Of a stretch of DNA of 64,000 nt, positions 13,201 through 26,759 are shown one piece after another. The position numbers were made by a program, and so were the translations under genes. Source of the stretch: Clusia tigrina. Its lineage: Eukaryota > Arthropoda > Insecta > Diptera > Clusiidae. The DNA is taken from contig OV050032.1 in assembly GCA_920105625.2 (NCBI GenBank), positions 110,158,542 to 110,222,541 on the forward strand, given 5' to 3'. Under the pieces are notes generated by a model that had not been told where the DNA came from, made no database searches, and saw only the letters and a program-made list of their open reading frames with translations. The number at the start of each line of letters is the position of its first letter. The stretch's first letter is position 1.

Positions 13201-15295
13201 GTTAGGGCCATTTGAAGTTTTATCAGTGTTTGATTTGGGACTCTAGGGTAGCATAGCTTTGAGCGATGGCTTAAATTGACAAGAGGCTCGAGTACTTTAT
13301 TGTTACAAAATTTCAAGGTTTTATGACGCTCCAGTAAAAAGTTACAAGCATTTGTATGTTGCAAACTTTGATAGGTGTAGGACGTACCGTAGAAAAGTTA
13401 GGGGCGTTTGAAGTTTTATCAGTGTTTGATTTGGGACTCTAGGGTAGCATAGCTTTGAGCGATAACTTAAATGGACAAGCTGCTCGAGTACTTTATTGTT
13501 ACAAAATTACAAGGTTTTATGACGCTCCAGTAAAAAGTTACAAGCATTTGAATGTTGCCAACTTTGATAGGTGTAGGACGTACCGTAAAGAAGTTAGGGG
13601 CGTTTGAAGTTTTATCAGTGTTTGATTTGGGACTAAAGGGTAGCATAGCTTTGAGCGATGGCCTAAATTGACAAGAGGCTCGAGTACTTTATTGTTACAA
13701 AATTTCAAGGTTTTAGGACGCTCCAGTAAAAAGTTACAAGCATTTGTATGTTGCAAACTTTGATAGGTGTAGGACGTACCGTATAGAAGTTAGGGCCATG
13801 TGAAGTTTTATCAGTGTTTGATTTGGGACTCTAGGGTAGCATAGCTTTGAGCGATAACTTAAATTGACAAGATGCTCGAGTACTTTATTGTTACAAAATT
13901 TCAATGTTTTATGACGCTCCAGTAAAATGTCACAAGCATTTGTATGTTGCAAACTTTGATAGGTGTAGGACGTACAGTAAAGAAGTTAGGGCCATTTGAA
14001 GTTTTATCAGTGTTTGATTCGGGACTCTAGGGTAGCATAGCTTTGAGCGATTGCTTAAATTGACAAGAGCCTCGAGTACTTTATTGTTACAAAGTTTCAA
14101 GGTTTTATGACGCTCCAGTAAAAAGATACAAGCATTTGTATGTTGCAAACTTTGATAGGTGTAGGACGTACCGTAAAGAAGTTAGGGGCGTTTGAAGTTT
14201 TATCAGTGTTTGATTTGGGACTCAAGCGTAGCATAGCTTTGAGCGATAGCTTAAATTGACAAGAGGGTCGAGTACTTTATTGTTACAAAATTTCAAGGTT
14301 TTATGACACTCCAGTAAAAAGTTACAAGCATTTGTATGTTGCAAACTTTGATAGGTGTAGGACGTACCGTATAGGAGTTAGGGCCATTTGAAGTTTTATC
14401 AGTGTTTGATTTGGGACTCTAGGGTAGCATAGCTTTGAGCGATGGCTTAAATTGACAAGAGGCTCGAGTACTTTATTGTTACAAAATTTCAAGGTTTTAT
14501 GACGCTCCAGTAAAAAGTTACAACATTTGAATGTTGCCAACTTTGATAGGTGTAGGACGTACCGTAAAGAAGTTAGGGGCGTTTGAAGTTTTATCAGTGC
14601 TTGATTTGGGACTCTAGGGTAGCATAGCTTTGAGCGATAGCTTAAATTGACAAGATGCTCGAGTACTTTATTGTTACAAAATTTCAAGGTTTTATGACGC
14701 TCCAGTAAAAAGTTACAAGCATTTGTATGTTGCAAACTTTGATAGGTGTAGGACGTACCGTAAAGAAGTTAGGGGCGTTTGAAGTTTTATCAGTATTTGA
14801 TTCGGGATTCAAGCGTAGCATAGCTTTGAGCGATAGCTTAAATTGACAAGAGGCTCGAGTACTTCATTGTTACAAAATTTCAAGGTTTTATGACGCTCCA
14901 GTAAAAAGATACAAGCATTTGTATGTTGCAAACTTTGATAGGTGTAGGACGTACCGTAAAGAAGTTAGGGGCGTTTTAAGTTTTATCAGTGTTTGATTTG
15001 GGACTCAAGCGTAGCATAGCTTTGAGCGATAGCTTAAATTGACAAGAGGCTCGAGTACTTTATTGTTACAAAATTTCAAGGTTTTATGACGCTCCAGAAA
15101 AAAGATACAAGCATTTGTATGTTGCCAACTTTGATAGGTGAAGGACGTACCGTATAGAAGTTAGGGGCGTTTGAAGTTTTATCAGTGTTTGATTTGGGAC
15201 TCTAGGGTAGCATAGCTTTGAACGATAACTTAAATTGACAAGATGCTCGAGTACTTTATTGTTACAAAATTTCCAGTAAAAAGTTACAAGCATTT
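10300..15295 (+). repeat. 13-mer higher-order repeat, period 2530 bp (two copies)
   Basis: Unit one (about 10300-12829) and unit two (12830-15295) correspond at a constant offset of 2530 bp, which is 13 x 196 minus 18. The deficit is one 17-bp-deleted monomer plus one 195-bp monomer per unit. Aligned landmarks are CTCCAATAAAAAG, GGACTTACCG, ACAAGCTGCTCGAG, GTACAGTAAAG (about 11443 and 13973), GATTCGGGAC, the inverted repeat at 11991 and 14521, GTGCTTGATTTGG and the deletion junctions at 12743 and 15273. After the deletion monomer the copies diverge: 12764 reads CATTTGAATGTTGCC and 15294 reads CATTTGTATGTTGAAAAC. Confidence 0.88.
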
Positions 15296-18200
15296 GTATG
15301 TTGAAAACTTTGATAGGTGTAGGACGTACCGTATAGGAGTTAAGGCCATTTGAAGTTTTATCAGTGTTTGATTTGGGACTCTAGGGTAGCATAGCTTTGA
15401 GCGATGGCTTAAATTGACAAGAGGCTCGAGTACTTTATTGTTACAAAATTTCAAGGTTTTATGACGCTCCAGTAAAAAGTTACAACATTTGAATGTTGCC
15501 AACTTTGATAGGTGTAGGACGTACCGTAAAGAAGTTAGGGGCGTTTGAAGTTTTATCAGTGTTTGATTTGGGACTCTAGGGTAGCTTAGCTTTGAGCGAT
15601 AGCTTAAATTGACAAGATGCTCGAGTACTTTATTGTTACAAAATTTCAAGGTTTTATGACGCTCCAGTAAAAAGTTACAAGCATTTGTATGTTGCAAACT
15701 TTGATAGGTGTAGGACGTACCGTAGAAAAGTTAGGGGCGTTTGAAGTTTTATCAGTGTTTGATTTGGGACTCTAGGGTAGCATAGCTTTGAGCGATAGCT
15801 TAAATGGACAAGATGCTCGAGTACTTTATTGTTACAAAATTTCAAGGTTTTATGACGCTCCAGTAAAAAGTTACAAGCATTTGAATGTTGCCAACTTTGA
15901 TAGGTGTAGGACGTACCGTATAGAAGTTAGGAGCGTTTGAAGTTTTATCAGTGTTTGATTTGGGACTCTAGGGTAGCATAGCTTTGAGCGATGGCTTAAA
16001 TTGACAAGAGGCTCGGGTACTTCATTGTTACAAAATATCAAGGTTTTATGACGCTCCAGTAAAAAGTTACAAGCATTTGTATGTTGCAAACTTTGATAGG
16101 TGTAGGACGTCCCGTATAGAAGTTAGGGCCATTTGAAGTTTTATCAGTGTTGGATTTGGGACTCTAGCGTAGCATAGCTTTGAGCGATAGCTTAAATTGA
16201 CAAGATGCTCGAGTACTTTATTGTTACAAAATTTCAAGGTTTTATGACGCTCCAGTAAAAAGTTACAAGCATTTGAATATTGCCAACTTTGATAGGTGTA
16301 GGACGTACCGTAAAGAAGTTAGGGGCGTTTGAAGTTTTATCAGTGTTTGATTTGGGACTCTAGGATAGCATAGCTTTGAGTGATAGCTTAAATTGACAAG
16401 AGGCTCGAGTACTTTATTGTTACAAAATTTCAAGGTTTTATGACGCTCCAGTAAAAAGTTAGAAGCATTTGCATGTTGCAAACTTTGATAGGTGTAGGGC
16501 GTACCGTATAGAAGTTAGGGCCATTTGAAGTTTTATCAGTGTTTGATTTGGGACTCAAGGGTAGCATAGCTTTGAGCGATGGCCTAAATTGACAAGAGGC
16601 TCGAGTACTTTATTGTTACAAAATTTCAAGGTTTTATGACGCTCCAGTAAAAAGTTACAAGCATTTGTATGTTGCAAACTTTGATAGGTGTAGGACGTAC
16701 CGTATAGGAGTTAGGGCCATTTGAAGTTTTATCAGTGTTTGATTTGGGACTCTAGGGTAGCATAGCTTTGAGCGATGGCTTAAATTGACAAGAGGCTCGA
16801 GTACTTTATTGTTACAAAATTTCAAGGTTTTATGACGCTCCAGTAAAAAGTTACAACATTTGAATGTTGCCAACTTTGATAGGTGTAGGACGTACCGTAA
16901 AGAAGTTAGGGGCGTTTGAAGTTTTATCAGTGCTTGATTTGGGACTCTAGGGTAGCATAGCTTTGAGCGATAGCTTAAATTGACAAGATGCTCGAGTACT
17001 TTATTGTTACAAAATTTCAAGGTTTTATGACGCTCCAGTAAAAAGTTACAAGCATTTGTATGTTGCAAACTTTGATAGGTGTAGGACGTACCGTAAAGAA
17101 GTTAGGGGCGTTTGAATTTTTATCAGTATTTGATTTGGGATTCAAGCGTAGCATAGCTTTGAGCGATAGCTTAAATTGACAAGAGGCTCGAGTACTTCAT
17201 TGTTACAAAATTTCAAGGTTTTATGACGCTCCAGTAAAAAGATACAAGCATTTGTATGTTGCAAACTTTGATAGGTGTAGGACGTACCGTAAAGAAGTTA
17301 GGGGCGTTTTAAGTTTTATCAGTGTTTGATTTGGGACTCAAGCGTAGCATAGCTTTGAGCGATAGCTTAAATTGACAAGAGGCTCGAGTACTTTATTGTT
17401 ACAAAATTTCAAGGTTTTATGACGCTCCAGAAAAAAGATACAAGCATTTGTATGTTGCCAACTTTGATAGGTGAAGGACGTACCGTATAGAAGTTAGGGG
17501 CGTTTGAAGTTTTATCAGTGTTTGATTTGGGACTCTAGGGTAGCATAGCTTTGAACGATAACTTAAATTGACAAGATGCTCGAGTACTTTATTGTTACAA
17601 AATTTCCAGTAAAAAGTTACAAGCATTTGTATGTTGAAAACTTTGATAGGTGTAGGACGTACCGTATAGGAGTTAAGGCCATTTGAAGTTTTATCAGTGT
17701 TTGATTTGGGACTCTAGGGTAGCATAGCTTTGAGCGATGGCTTAAATTGACAAGAGGCTCGAGTACTTTATTGTTACAAAATTTCAAGGTTTTATGACGC
17801 TCCAGTAAAAAGTTACAACATTTGAATGTTGCCAACTTTGATAGGTGTAGGACGTACCGTAAAGAAGTTAGGGGCGTTTGAAGTTTTATCAGTGTTTGAT
17901 TTGGGACTCTAGGATAGCTTAGCTTTGAGCGATAGCTTAAATTGACAAGATGCTCGAGTACTTTATTGTTACAAAATTTCAAGGTTTTATGACGCTCCAG
18001 TAAAAAGTTACAAGCATTTGTATGTTGCAAACTTTGATAGGTGTAGGACGTACCGTAGAAAAGTTAGGGGCGTTTGAAGTTTTATCAGTGTTTGATTTGG
18101 GACTCTAGGGTAGCATAGCTTTGAGCGATAGCTTAAATGGACAAGATGCTCGAGTACTTTATTGTTACAAAATTTCAAGGTTTTATGACGCTCCAGTAAA

Positions 18201-18688
18201 AAGTTACAAGCATTTGAATGTTGCCAACTTTGATAGGTGTAGGACGTACCGTATAGAAGTTAGGAGCGTTTGAAGTTTTATCAGTGTTTGATTTGGGACT
18301 CTAGGGTAGCATAGCTTTGAGCGATGGCTTAAATTGACAAGAGGCTCGGGTACTTCATTGTTACAAAATATCAAGGTTTTATGACGCTCCAGTAAAAAGT
18401 TACAAGCATTTGTATGTTGCAAACTTTGATAGGTGTAGGACGTCCCGTATAGAAGTTAGGGCCATTTGAAGTTTTATCAGTGTTGGATTTGGGACTCTAG
18501 CGTAGCATAGCTTTGAGCGATAGCTTAAATTGACAAGATGCTCGAGTACTTTATTGTTACAAAATTTCAAGGTTTTATGACGCTCCAGTAAAAAGTTACA
18601 AGCATTTGAATATTGCCAACTTTGATAGGTGTAGGACGTACCGTAAAGAAGTTAGGGGCGTTTGAAGTTTTATCAGTGTTTGATTTGG
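14300..18688 (+). repeat. 12-mer higher-order repeat, period 2333 bp (two copies)
   Basis: The segment about 14300-16355 recurs at 16633-18688, offset 2333 bp (12 x 196 minus 19, from one 17-bp deletion and two 195-bp monomers). Shared markers are GTGCTTGATTTGG, TTTGGGATTCAAGCG, GGTGAAGGACG, deletion junctions at 15273 and 17606, inverted repeats at 14521/16854 and 15483/17816, the GGTAGCTTAGC or GATAGCTTAGC variant, GACGTCCCGTATAG (about 16106 and 18439) and GTGTTGGATTTGG. The corresponding part of the second superblock (35.3-37.4 kb) has only one such unit. This 12-mer therefore expanded in copy one or was lost from copy two. Confidence 0.88.
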
Positions 18689-19156
18689 GACTCAAGCGTA
18701 GCATAGCTTTGAGAGATAGTTTAAATTGACAAGAGGGTCGAGTACTTCATTGTTACAAAATATCAAGGTTTTATGACGCTCCAGTAAAAAGTTACAAGCA
18801 TTTGTATGTTGCAAACTTTGATAGGTGTAGGACGTACCGTATAGAAGTTAGGGCCATTTGAAGTTTTATCAGTGTTTGATTTGGGACTCAAGCGTAGCAT
18901 AGCTTTGAGCGATAGCTTAAATTGACAAGAGGCTCGAGTACTTTATTGTTACAAAATTTCAAGGTTTTATGACGCTCCAGAAAAAAGATACAAGCATTTG
19001 TATGTTGCCAACTTTGATAGGTGTAGGACGTACCGTATAGAAGTTAGGGGCGTTTGAAGTTTTATCAGTGTTTGATTTGGGACTCTAGGGTAGCATAGTT
19101 TTGAGCGATAACTTAAATTGACAAGATGCTCGAGTACTTTATTGTTACAAAATTTC
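17607..19156 (+). repeat. Eight-monomer interval between deletion monomers (1550 bp), repeated at 36322-37871
   Basis: The spacing between successive 17-bp deletion junctions is 1550 bp here (17606 to 19156) and again at 36321 to 37871. Both intervals contain the rare GAGAGATAGTTTAAATTG variant (about 18711 and 37426), GACGTCCCGTATAG, GTGTTGGATTTGG and CATAGTTTTGAGCG. The shared private GAGAGATAGTTT variant is direct evidence that the second is a copy of the first, at an offset of 18715 bp. Confidence 0.85.
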
Positions 19157-22100
19157 CAGTAAAAAGTTACAAGCATTTGAATGTTGCCAACTTTGATAGG
19201 TGTAGGACGTACCGTATAGAAGTTAGGGGCGTTTGAAGTTTTATCAGTGTTTGATTTGGGACTCTAGGGTAGCATAGCTTTGAGCGATGGCTTAAATTGA
19301 CAAGAGGCTCGGGTACTTCATTGTTACAAAATATCAAGGTTTTATGACGCTCCAGTAAAAAGTTACAAGCATTTGAATATTGCCAACTTTGATAGGAGTA
19401 GGACGTACCGTAAAGAAGTTAGGGGCGTTTGAAGTTTTATCAGTGTTTGATTTGGGACTCTAGGGTAGCATAGCTTTGAGCGATGGCTTAAATTGACAAG
19501 AGGCTCGGGTACTTCATTGTTACAAAATATCAAGGTTTTATGACGCTCCAGTAAAAAGTTACAAGCATTTGTATGTTGCAAACTTTGATAGGTGTAGGAC
19601 GTACCGTATAGAAGTTAGGGCCATTTGAAGTTTTATCAGTGTTTGATTTGGGACTCTAGGGTAGGATAGCTTTGAGCGATAGCTTAAATTGACAAGATGC
19701 TCGAGTACTTTATTATTACAAAATTTCAAGGTTTTATGACGCTCCAGTAAAAAGTTACAAGCATTTGAATATTGCCAACTTTGATAGGAGTAGGACGTAC
19801 CGTAAAGAAGTTAGGGGCGTTTGAAGTTTTATCAGTGTTTGATTTGGGACTCAAGCGTAGCATAGCTTTGAGCGATAGCTTAAATTGACAAGAGGCTCGA
19901 GTACTTTATTGTTACAAAATTTCAAGGTTTTATGACGCTCCAGAAAAAAGACACAAGCATTTGTATGTTGCCAACTTTGATAGGTGTAGGACGTACCGTA
20001 TAGAAGTTAGGGGCGTTTGAAGTTTTATCAGTGTTTGATTTGGGACTCTAGGGTAGCATAGCTTTGAGCGATAACTTAAATTGACAAGATGCTCGAGTAC
20101 TTTATTGTTACAAAATTTCAAGGTTTTATGACGCTCCAGTAAAAAGTTACAAGCATTTGAATGTTGCCAACTTTGATAGGTGTAGGACGTACCGTATAGA
20201 AGTTAGGGGCGTTTGACGTTTTATCAGTGTTTGATTTGGGACTCTAGGGTAGCATAGCTTTGAGCGATGGCTTACATTGACAAGAGGGTCGGGTACTTCA
20301 TTGTTACAAAATTTCAAGGTTTTATGACGCTCCAGTAAAAAGTTACAAGCATTTGTATGTTGTAAACTTTGATAGGTGTAGGACGTACCGTATAGAAGTT
20401 AGGGCCATTTGAAGTTTTATCAGTGTTTCATTTGAGACTCTAGGGTAGGATAGCTTTGAGCGATAGCTTAAATTGACAAGTTGCTCGAGTACTTTATTGT
20501 TACAAAATTTCAAGGTTTTATGACGCTCCAGTAAAAAGTTACAAGCATTTGTATGTTGCAAACTTTGAAAGGTGTGGGACGTACCGTAAAGAAGTTAGGG
20601 CCATTTGAAGTTTTATCAGTGTTTGATTTGGGACCCTAGGGAAGCATAGCTTTGAGCGACGGCTTATATTGACAAGAGGCTCGAGTACTTTATTGTTACA
20701 AAGTTTCAAGGTTTTATGACGCTCCAGTAAAAAGTTACTAGCATTTGAATGTTGCCAACTTTGATAGGTGTAGGACGTACCGTAAAGAAGTTAGGGCCAT
20801 TTGAAGTTTTATCAGTGTTTGATTTGGGACTCTAGGGTAGCATAGCTTTGAGCGATGGCTTAAATTGACAAGAGGCTCGAGTACTTCATTGTTACAAAAT
20901 TTCAAGGTTTTATGACGCTCCAGTAAAATGTTACAAGCATTTGTATATTGCAAACTTTGATAGGTGTAGGACGTACCGTATAGAAGTTAGGACCATTTGA
21001 AGTTTTATCAGTGTTTGACTTGGGACTCTAGGGTAGCATAGCTTTGAGCGATAGCTTAAATTGACAAGAGGCTCGGGTACTTTATTGTTACAAAATTTCA
21101 AGGTTTTAGGACGCTCCAGAAAAAAGTTACAAGCATTTGTATGTTGCAAACTTTGATAGGTGTAGGACGTACCGTATAGAAGTTAGGGGCGTTTGAAGTT
21201 TTATCAGTGTTTCATTTGGGACTCAAGGGTAGCATAGCTTTGAGCGATAACTTAAATTGACAAGAGGCTCGAGAACTTTATTGTTACAAAATTTCAAGGT
21301 TTTATGACGCTCCAGTAAAAAGTTACAAGCATTTGTATGTTGCAAACTTTGAAAGGTGTAGGACGTACCGTAAAGAAGTTAGGGCCATTTGAAGTTTTAT
21401 CAGTGTTTGATTTGGGACTCTAGGGTAGCATAGCTTTGAGCGATAACTTAAATTGACAAGATGCTCGAGTACTTTATTGTTACAAAATTTCCATGTTTTA
21501 TGACGCTCCAGTAAAAAGTTACAAGCATTTGTATGTTGCAAACTTTGATAGGTGTAGGACGTACCGTAAAGAAGTTAGGGCCATTTGAAGTTTTATCAGT
21601 GTTTGATTTGGGTCTCTAGGGTAGCATAGCTTTGAGCGATAGCTTAAATTGACAAGAGGCTCGAGTACTTTATTGTTACAAAATTTCAAGGTTTTATGAC
21701 GCTCCAGTAAAAAGTTACAAGCATTTGTATGTTGCAAACTTTGATAGATGTAGGACGTACCGTAAAGAAGTTAGGGGCGTTTGCAGTTTTATCAGTGTTT
21801 GATGTGGGACTCAAGCGTAGCATAGCTTTGAGCGATAATTTAAATTGACAAGAGGGTCGAGTACTTTATTGTTACAAAATTTCAAGGTTTTATGACGCTC
21901 CAGTAAAAAGTTACAAGCATTTGTATGTTGCAAACTTTGATAGGTGTAGGACGTACCGTAAAGAAGTTAGGGGCGTTTGATGTTTTATCAGTGTTTGATT
22001 TGGGACTCTAGGGTAGCATAGCTTTGAGCGATGGCTTATATTGAGAAGAGGCTCGAGTACTTTATTGTTACAAAGTTTCAAGGTTTTATGACGCTCCAGT

Positions 22101-25100
22101 AAAAAGTTACTAGCATTTGAATGTTGCCAACTTTGATAGGTGTAGGACGTACCGTAAAGAAGTTAGGGCCATTTGAAGTTTTATCAGTGTTTGATTTGGG
22201 ACTCTAGGGTAGCATAGCTTTGAGCGATGGCTTAAATTGACAAGAGGCTCGAGTACTTCATTGTTACAAAATTTCAAGGTTTTATGACGCTCCAGTAAAA
22301 AGTTACAAGCATTTGTATATTGCAAACTTTGATAGGTGTAGGACGTACCGTAAAGAAGTTAGGGGCGTTTGATGCTTTATCAGTGTTTGATTTGGGACTC
22401 TAGGGTAGCATAGCTTTGAGCGATAGCTTAAATTGACAAGAGGCTCGGGTACTTCATTGTTACAAAATTTCAAGGTTTTAGGACGCTCCAGAAAAAAGTT
22501 ACAAGCATTTGTATGTTGCAAACTTTGCTAGGTGTAGGACGTACCGTATAGAAGTTAGGGGCGTTTGAAGTTTTATCAGTGTTTCATTTGGGACTCAAGG
22601 GTAGCATAGCTTTGAGCGATAACTTAAATTGACAAGAGGCTCGAGAACTTTATTGTTACAAAATTTCAAGGTTTTATGACGCTCCAGTAAAAAGTTACAA
22701 GCATTTGTATGTTGCAAACTTTGATAGGTGTAGGACGTACCGTAAAGAAGTTAGGGCCATATGAAGTTTTATCAGTGTTTGATTTGGGACTCTAGGGTAG
22801 CATAGCTTTGAGCGATAACTTAAATTGACAAGATGCTCGAGTATGTACTTTATTGTTACAAAATTTCCATGTTTTATGACGCTCCAGTAAAAAGTTACAA
22901 GCATTTGTATGTTGCAAACTTTGATAGGTGTAGGACGTACCGTAAAGAAGTTAGGGGCGTTTGATGTTTTATCAGTGTTTGATTTGGGACTCTAGGGTAG
23001 CATAGCTTTGAGCGATGGCTTATATTGAGAAGAGGCTCGAGTACTTTATTGTTACAAAGTTTCAATATTTTATGACGCTCCAGTAAAAAGTTACTAGCAT
23101 TTGAATGTTGCCAACTTTGATAGGTGTAGGACGTACCGTAAAGAAGTTAGGGCCATTTGAAGTTTTATCAGTGTTTGATTTGGGACTCTAGGGTAGCATA
23201 GCTTTGAGCGATGGCTTAAATTGACAAGAGGCTCGAGTACTTCATTGTTACAAAATTTCAAGGTTTTATGACGCTCCAGTAAAAAGTTAGAAGCATTTGT
23301 ATGTTGCAAACATTGATAGGTGTAGGACGTACCGTAAAGAAGTTAGGGGCGTTTGATGCTTTATCAGTGTTTGATTTGGGACTCTAGGGTAGCATAGCTT
23401 TGAGCGATAGCTTAAATTGACAAGAGGCTCGGGTACTTCATTGTTACAAAATTTCAAGGTTTTAGGACGCTCCAGAAAAAAGTTACAAGCATTTGAATGT
23501 TGCAAACTTTGCTAGGTGTAGGACGTACCGTATAGAAGTTAGGGGCGTTTGAAGTTTTATCAGTGTTTCATTTGGGACTCAAGGGTAGCATAGCTTTGAG
23601 CGATAACTTAAATTGACAAGAGGCTCGAGAACTTTATTGTTACAAAATTTCAAGGTTTTATGACGCTCCAGTAAAAAGTTACAAGCATTTGTATGTTGCA
23701 AACTTTGAAAGGTGTAGGACGTACCGTAAAGAAGTTAGGGCCATTTGAAGTTTTATCAGTGTTTGATTTGGGACTCTAGGGTAGCATAGCTTTGAGCGAT
23801 AACTTAAATTGACAAGATGCTCGAGTATGTACTTTATTGTTACAAAATTTCAAGGTTTTATGACGCTCCAGTAAAAAGTTACAAGCATTTGTATGTTGCA
23901 AACTTTGATTGATGTAGGACGTACCGTAAAGAAGTTAGGGGCGTTTGCAGTTTTATCAGTGTTTGATGTGGGACTCAAGCGTAGCATAGCTTTGAGCGAT
24001 AACTTAAATTGACAAGAGGGTCGAGTACTTTATTGTTACAAAATTTCAAGGTTTTATGACGCTCCAGTAAAAAGTTACAAGCATTTGTATGTTGCAAACT
24101 TTGATAGGTGTAGGACGTACCGTAAAGAAGTTAGGGGCGTTTGATGTTTTATCAGTGTTTGATTTGGGACTCTAGGGTAGCATAGCTTTGAGCGATGGCT
24201 TATATTGACAAGAGGCTCGAGTACTTTATTGTTACAAAGTTTCAAGGTTTTATGACGCTTCAGTAAAAAGTTACTAGCATTTGAATGTTGCCAACTTTGA
24301 TAGGTGTAGGACGTACCGTAAAGAAGTTAGGGCCATTTGAAGTTTTATCAGTGTTTGATTTGGGACTCTAGGGTAGCATAGCTTTGAGCGATGGCTTAAA
24401 TTGAGAAGAGGCTCGAGTACTTCATTGTTACAAAATTTCAAGGTTTTATGACGCTCCAGTAAAAAGTTACAAGCATTTGTATATTGCAAACTTTGATAGG
24501 TGTAGGACGTACCGTATAGAAGTTAGGACCATTTGAAGTTTTATCAGTGTTTGACTTGGGACTCTAGGGTAGCATAGCTTTGAGCGATAACTTAAATTGA
24601 CAAGAGGCTCGAGAACTTTATTGTTACAAAATTTCAAGGTTTTATGACGCTCCAGTAAAAAGTTACAAGCATTTGTATGTTGCAAACTTTGAAAGGTGTA
24701 GGACGTACCGTAAAGAAGTTAGGGCCATTTGAAGTTTTATCAGTGTTTGATTTGGGACTCTAGGGTAGCATAGCTTTGAGCGATAACTTAAATTGACAAG
24801 ATGCTCGAGTACTTTATTGTTACAAAATTTCCATGTTTTATGACGCTCCAGTAAAAAGTTACAAGCATTTGTATGTTGCAAACTTTGATAGGTGTAGGAC
24901 GTACCGTAAAGAAGTTAGGGCCATTTGAAGTTTTATCAGTGTTTGATTTGGGACTCTAGGGTAGCATAGCTTTGAGCGATAGCTTAAATTGACAAGAGGC
25001 TCGAGTACTTTATTGTTACAAAATTTCAAGGTTTTATGACGCTCCAGTAAAAAGTTACAAGCATTTGTATGTTGCAAACTTTGATAGATGTAGGACGTAC

Positions 25101-26759
25101 CGTAAAGAAGTTAGGGGCGTTTGCAGTTTTATCAGTGTTTGATGTGGGACTCTAGCGTAGCATAGCTTTGAGCGATAACTTAAATTGACAAGAGGGTCGA
25201 GTACTTTATTGTTACAAAATTTCAAGGTTTTATGACGCTCCAGTAAAAAGTTACAAGCATTTGTATGTTGCAAACTTTGATAGGTGTAGGACGTACCGTA
25301 AAGAAGTTAGGGGCGTTTGATGTTTTATCAGTGTTTGATTTGGGACTCTAGGGTAGCATAGCTTTGAGCGATGGCTTATATTGACAAGAGGCTCGAGTAC
25401 TTTATTGTTACAAAGTTTCAAGGTTTTATGACGCTCCAATAAAAAGTTACTAGCATTTGAATGTTGCCAACTTTGATAGTTGTAGGACGTACCGTAAAGA
25501 AGCTAGGGCCATTTGAAGTTTTATCAGTGTTTGATTTGGGACTCAAGGGTAGCATAGCTTTGAGCGATGGCTTAAATTGACAAGAGGCTCGAGTACTTCA
25601 TTGTTACAAAATTTCAAGGTTTTATGACGCTCCAGTAAAAAGTTACAAGCATTTGTATGTTGCCAACTTTGATAGGAGTAGGACGTACCGTAAAGAAGTT
25701 AGGGGCGTTTGAAGTTTTATCAGTGTTTGATTTCGGACTCTAGGGTAGCATAGCTTTGAGCGATAGCTTAAATTGACAAGATGCTCGAGTACTTTATTGT
25801 TACAAAATTTCAAGGTTTTATGACGCTCCAGTAAAAAGTTACAAGCATTTGTATGTTGCAAACTTTGATAGGTGTAGGACGTACCGTAGAAAAGTTAGGG
25901 GCGTTTGAAGTTTTATCAGTGTTTGATTTGGGACTCTAGGGTAGCATAGCTTTGAGCGATGGCTTAAATTGACAAGACTCTCGAGTACTTTATTGTTACA
26001 AAATTTCAAGGTTTTATGACGCTCCAGTAAAAAGTTACAACATTTGAATGTTGCCAACTTTGATAGGTGTAGGACGTACCGTAAAGAAGTTAGGGGCGTT
26101 TGAAGTTTTATCAGTGTTTGATTTGGGACTCTAGGGTAGCATAGCTTTGAGCGATAGCTTAAATTGACAAGATGCTCGAGTACTTTATTGTTACAAAATT
26201 TCAAGGTTTTATGACGCTCCAGTAAAAAGTTACAAGCATTTGTATGTTGCAAACTTTGATAGGTGTAGGACGTACCGTAGAAAAGTTTAGGGCGTTTGAA
26301 GTTTTATCAGTGTTTGATTTGGGACTCTAGGGTAGCATAGCTTTGAGCGATAGCTTAAATGGACAAGATGCTCGAGTACTTTATTGTTACAAAATTTCAA
26401 GGTTTTATGACGCTCCAGTAAAAAGTTACAAGCATTTGAATGTTGCCAACTTTGATAGGTGTAGGACGTACCGTAAAGAAGTTAGGGGCGTTTGAAGTTT
26501 TATCAGTATTTGATTTGGGATTCAAGCGTAGCATAGCTGTGAGCGATAGCTTAAATTGACAAGAGGCTCGAGTACTTAATTGTTACAAAATTTCAAGGTT
26601 TTATGACGCTCCAGTAAAAAGATACAAGCATTTGTATGTTGCAAACTTTGATAGGTGCAGGACGTACCGTAAAGAAGTTAGGGGCGTTTTAAGTTTTATC
26701 AGTGTTTGATTTGGGACTCAAGCGTAGCATAGCTTTGAGCGATAGCTTAAATTGACAAG

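Larger units (their letters stand above)
8340..25955 (+). repeat. Superblock copy 1 (about 17.6 kb), duplicated at 25.9-48.56 kb
   Basis: Long runs of this block match the following 22.7 kb in the same order. Offsets change stepwise: 17555 (8.34-9.2 kb), 17359 (9.4-9.9 and 10.6-11.6 kb), 16772 (12.2-13.7 kb), 21048 (13.1-15.9 kb), 18715 (18.2-19.2 kb), 18519 (19.4-20.3 kb), 20854 (20.3-21.7 kb), 23385 (21.8-22.9 kb), 23585 (23.1-23.5 kb) and 22601 (24.66-25.96 kb). Most step sizes equal known HOR periods: 2333 at 15.9-18.2 kb, 2531 at 21.7 kb, 4276 between 16772 and 21048, and 200 for one extended monomer. The two copies therefore share one order and differ by gain or loss of whole HOR units. 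Endpoints are by-eye estimates. Confidence 0.82.
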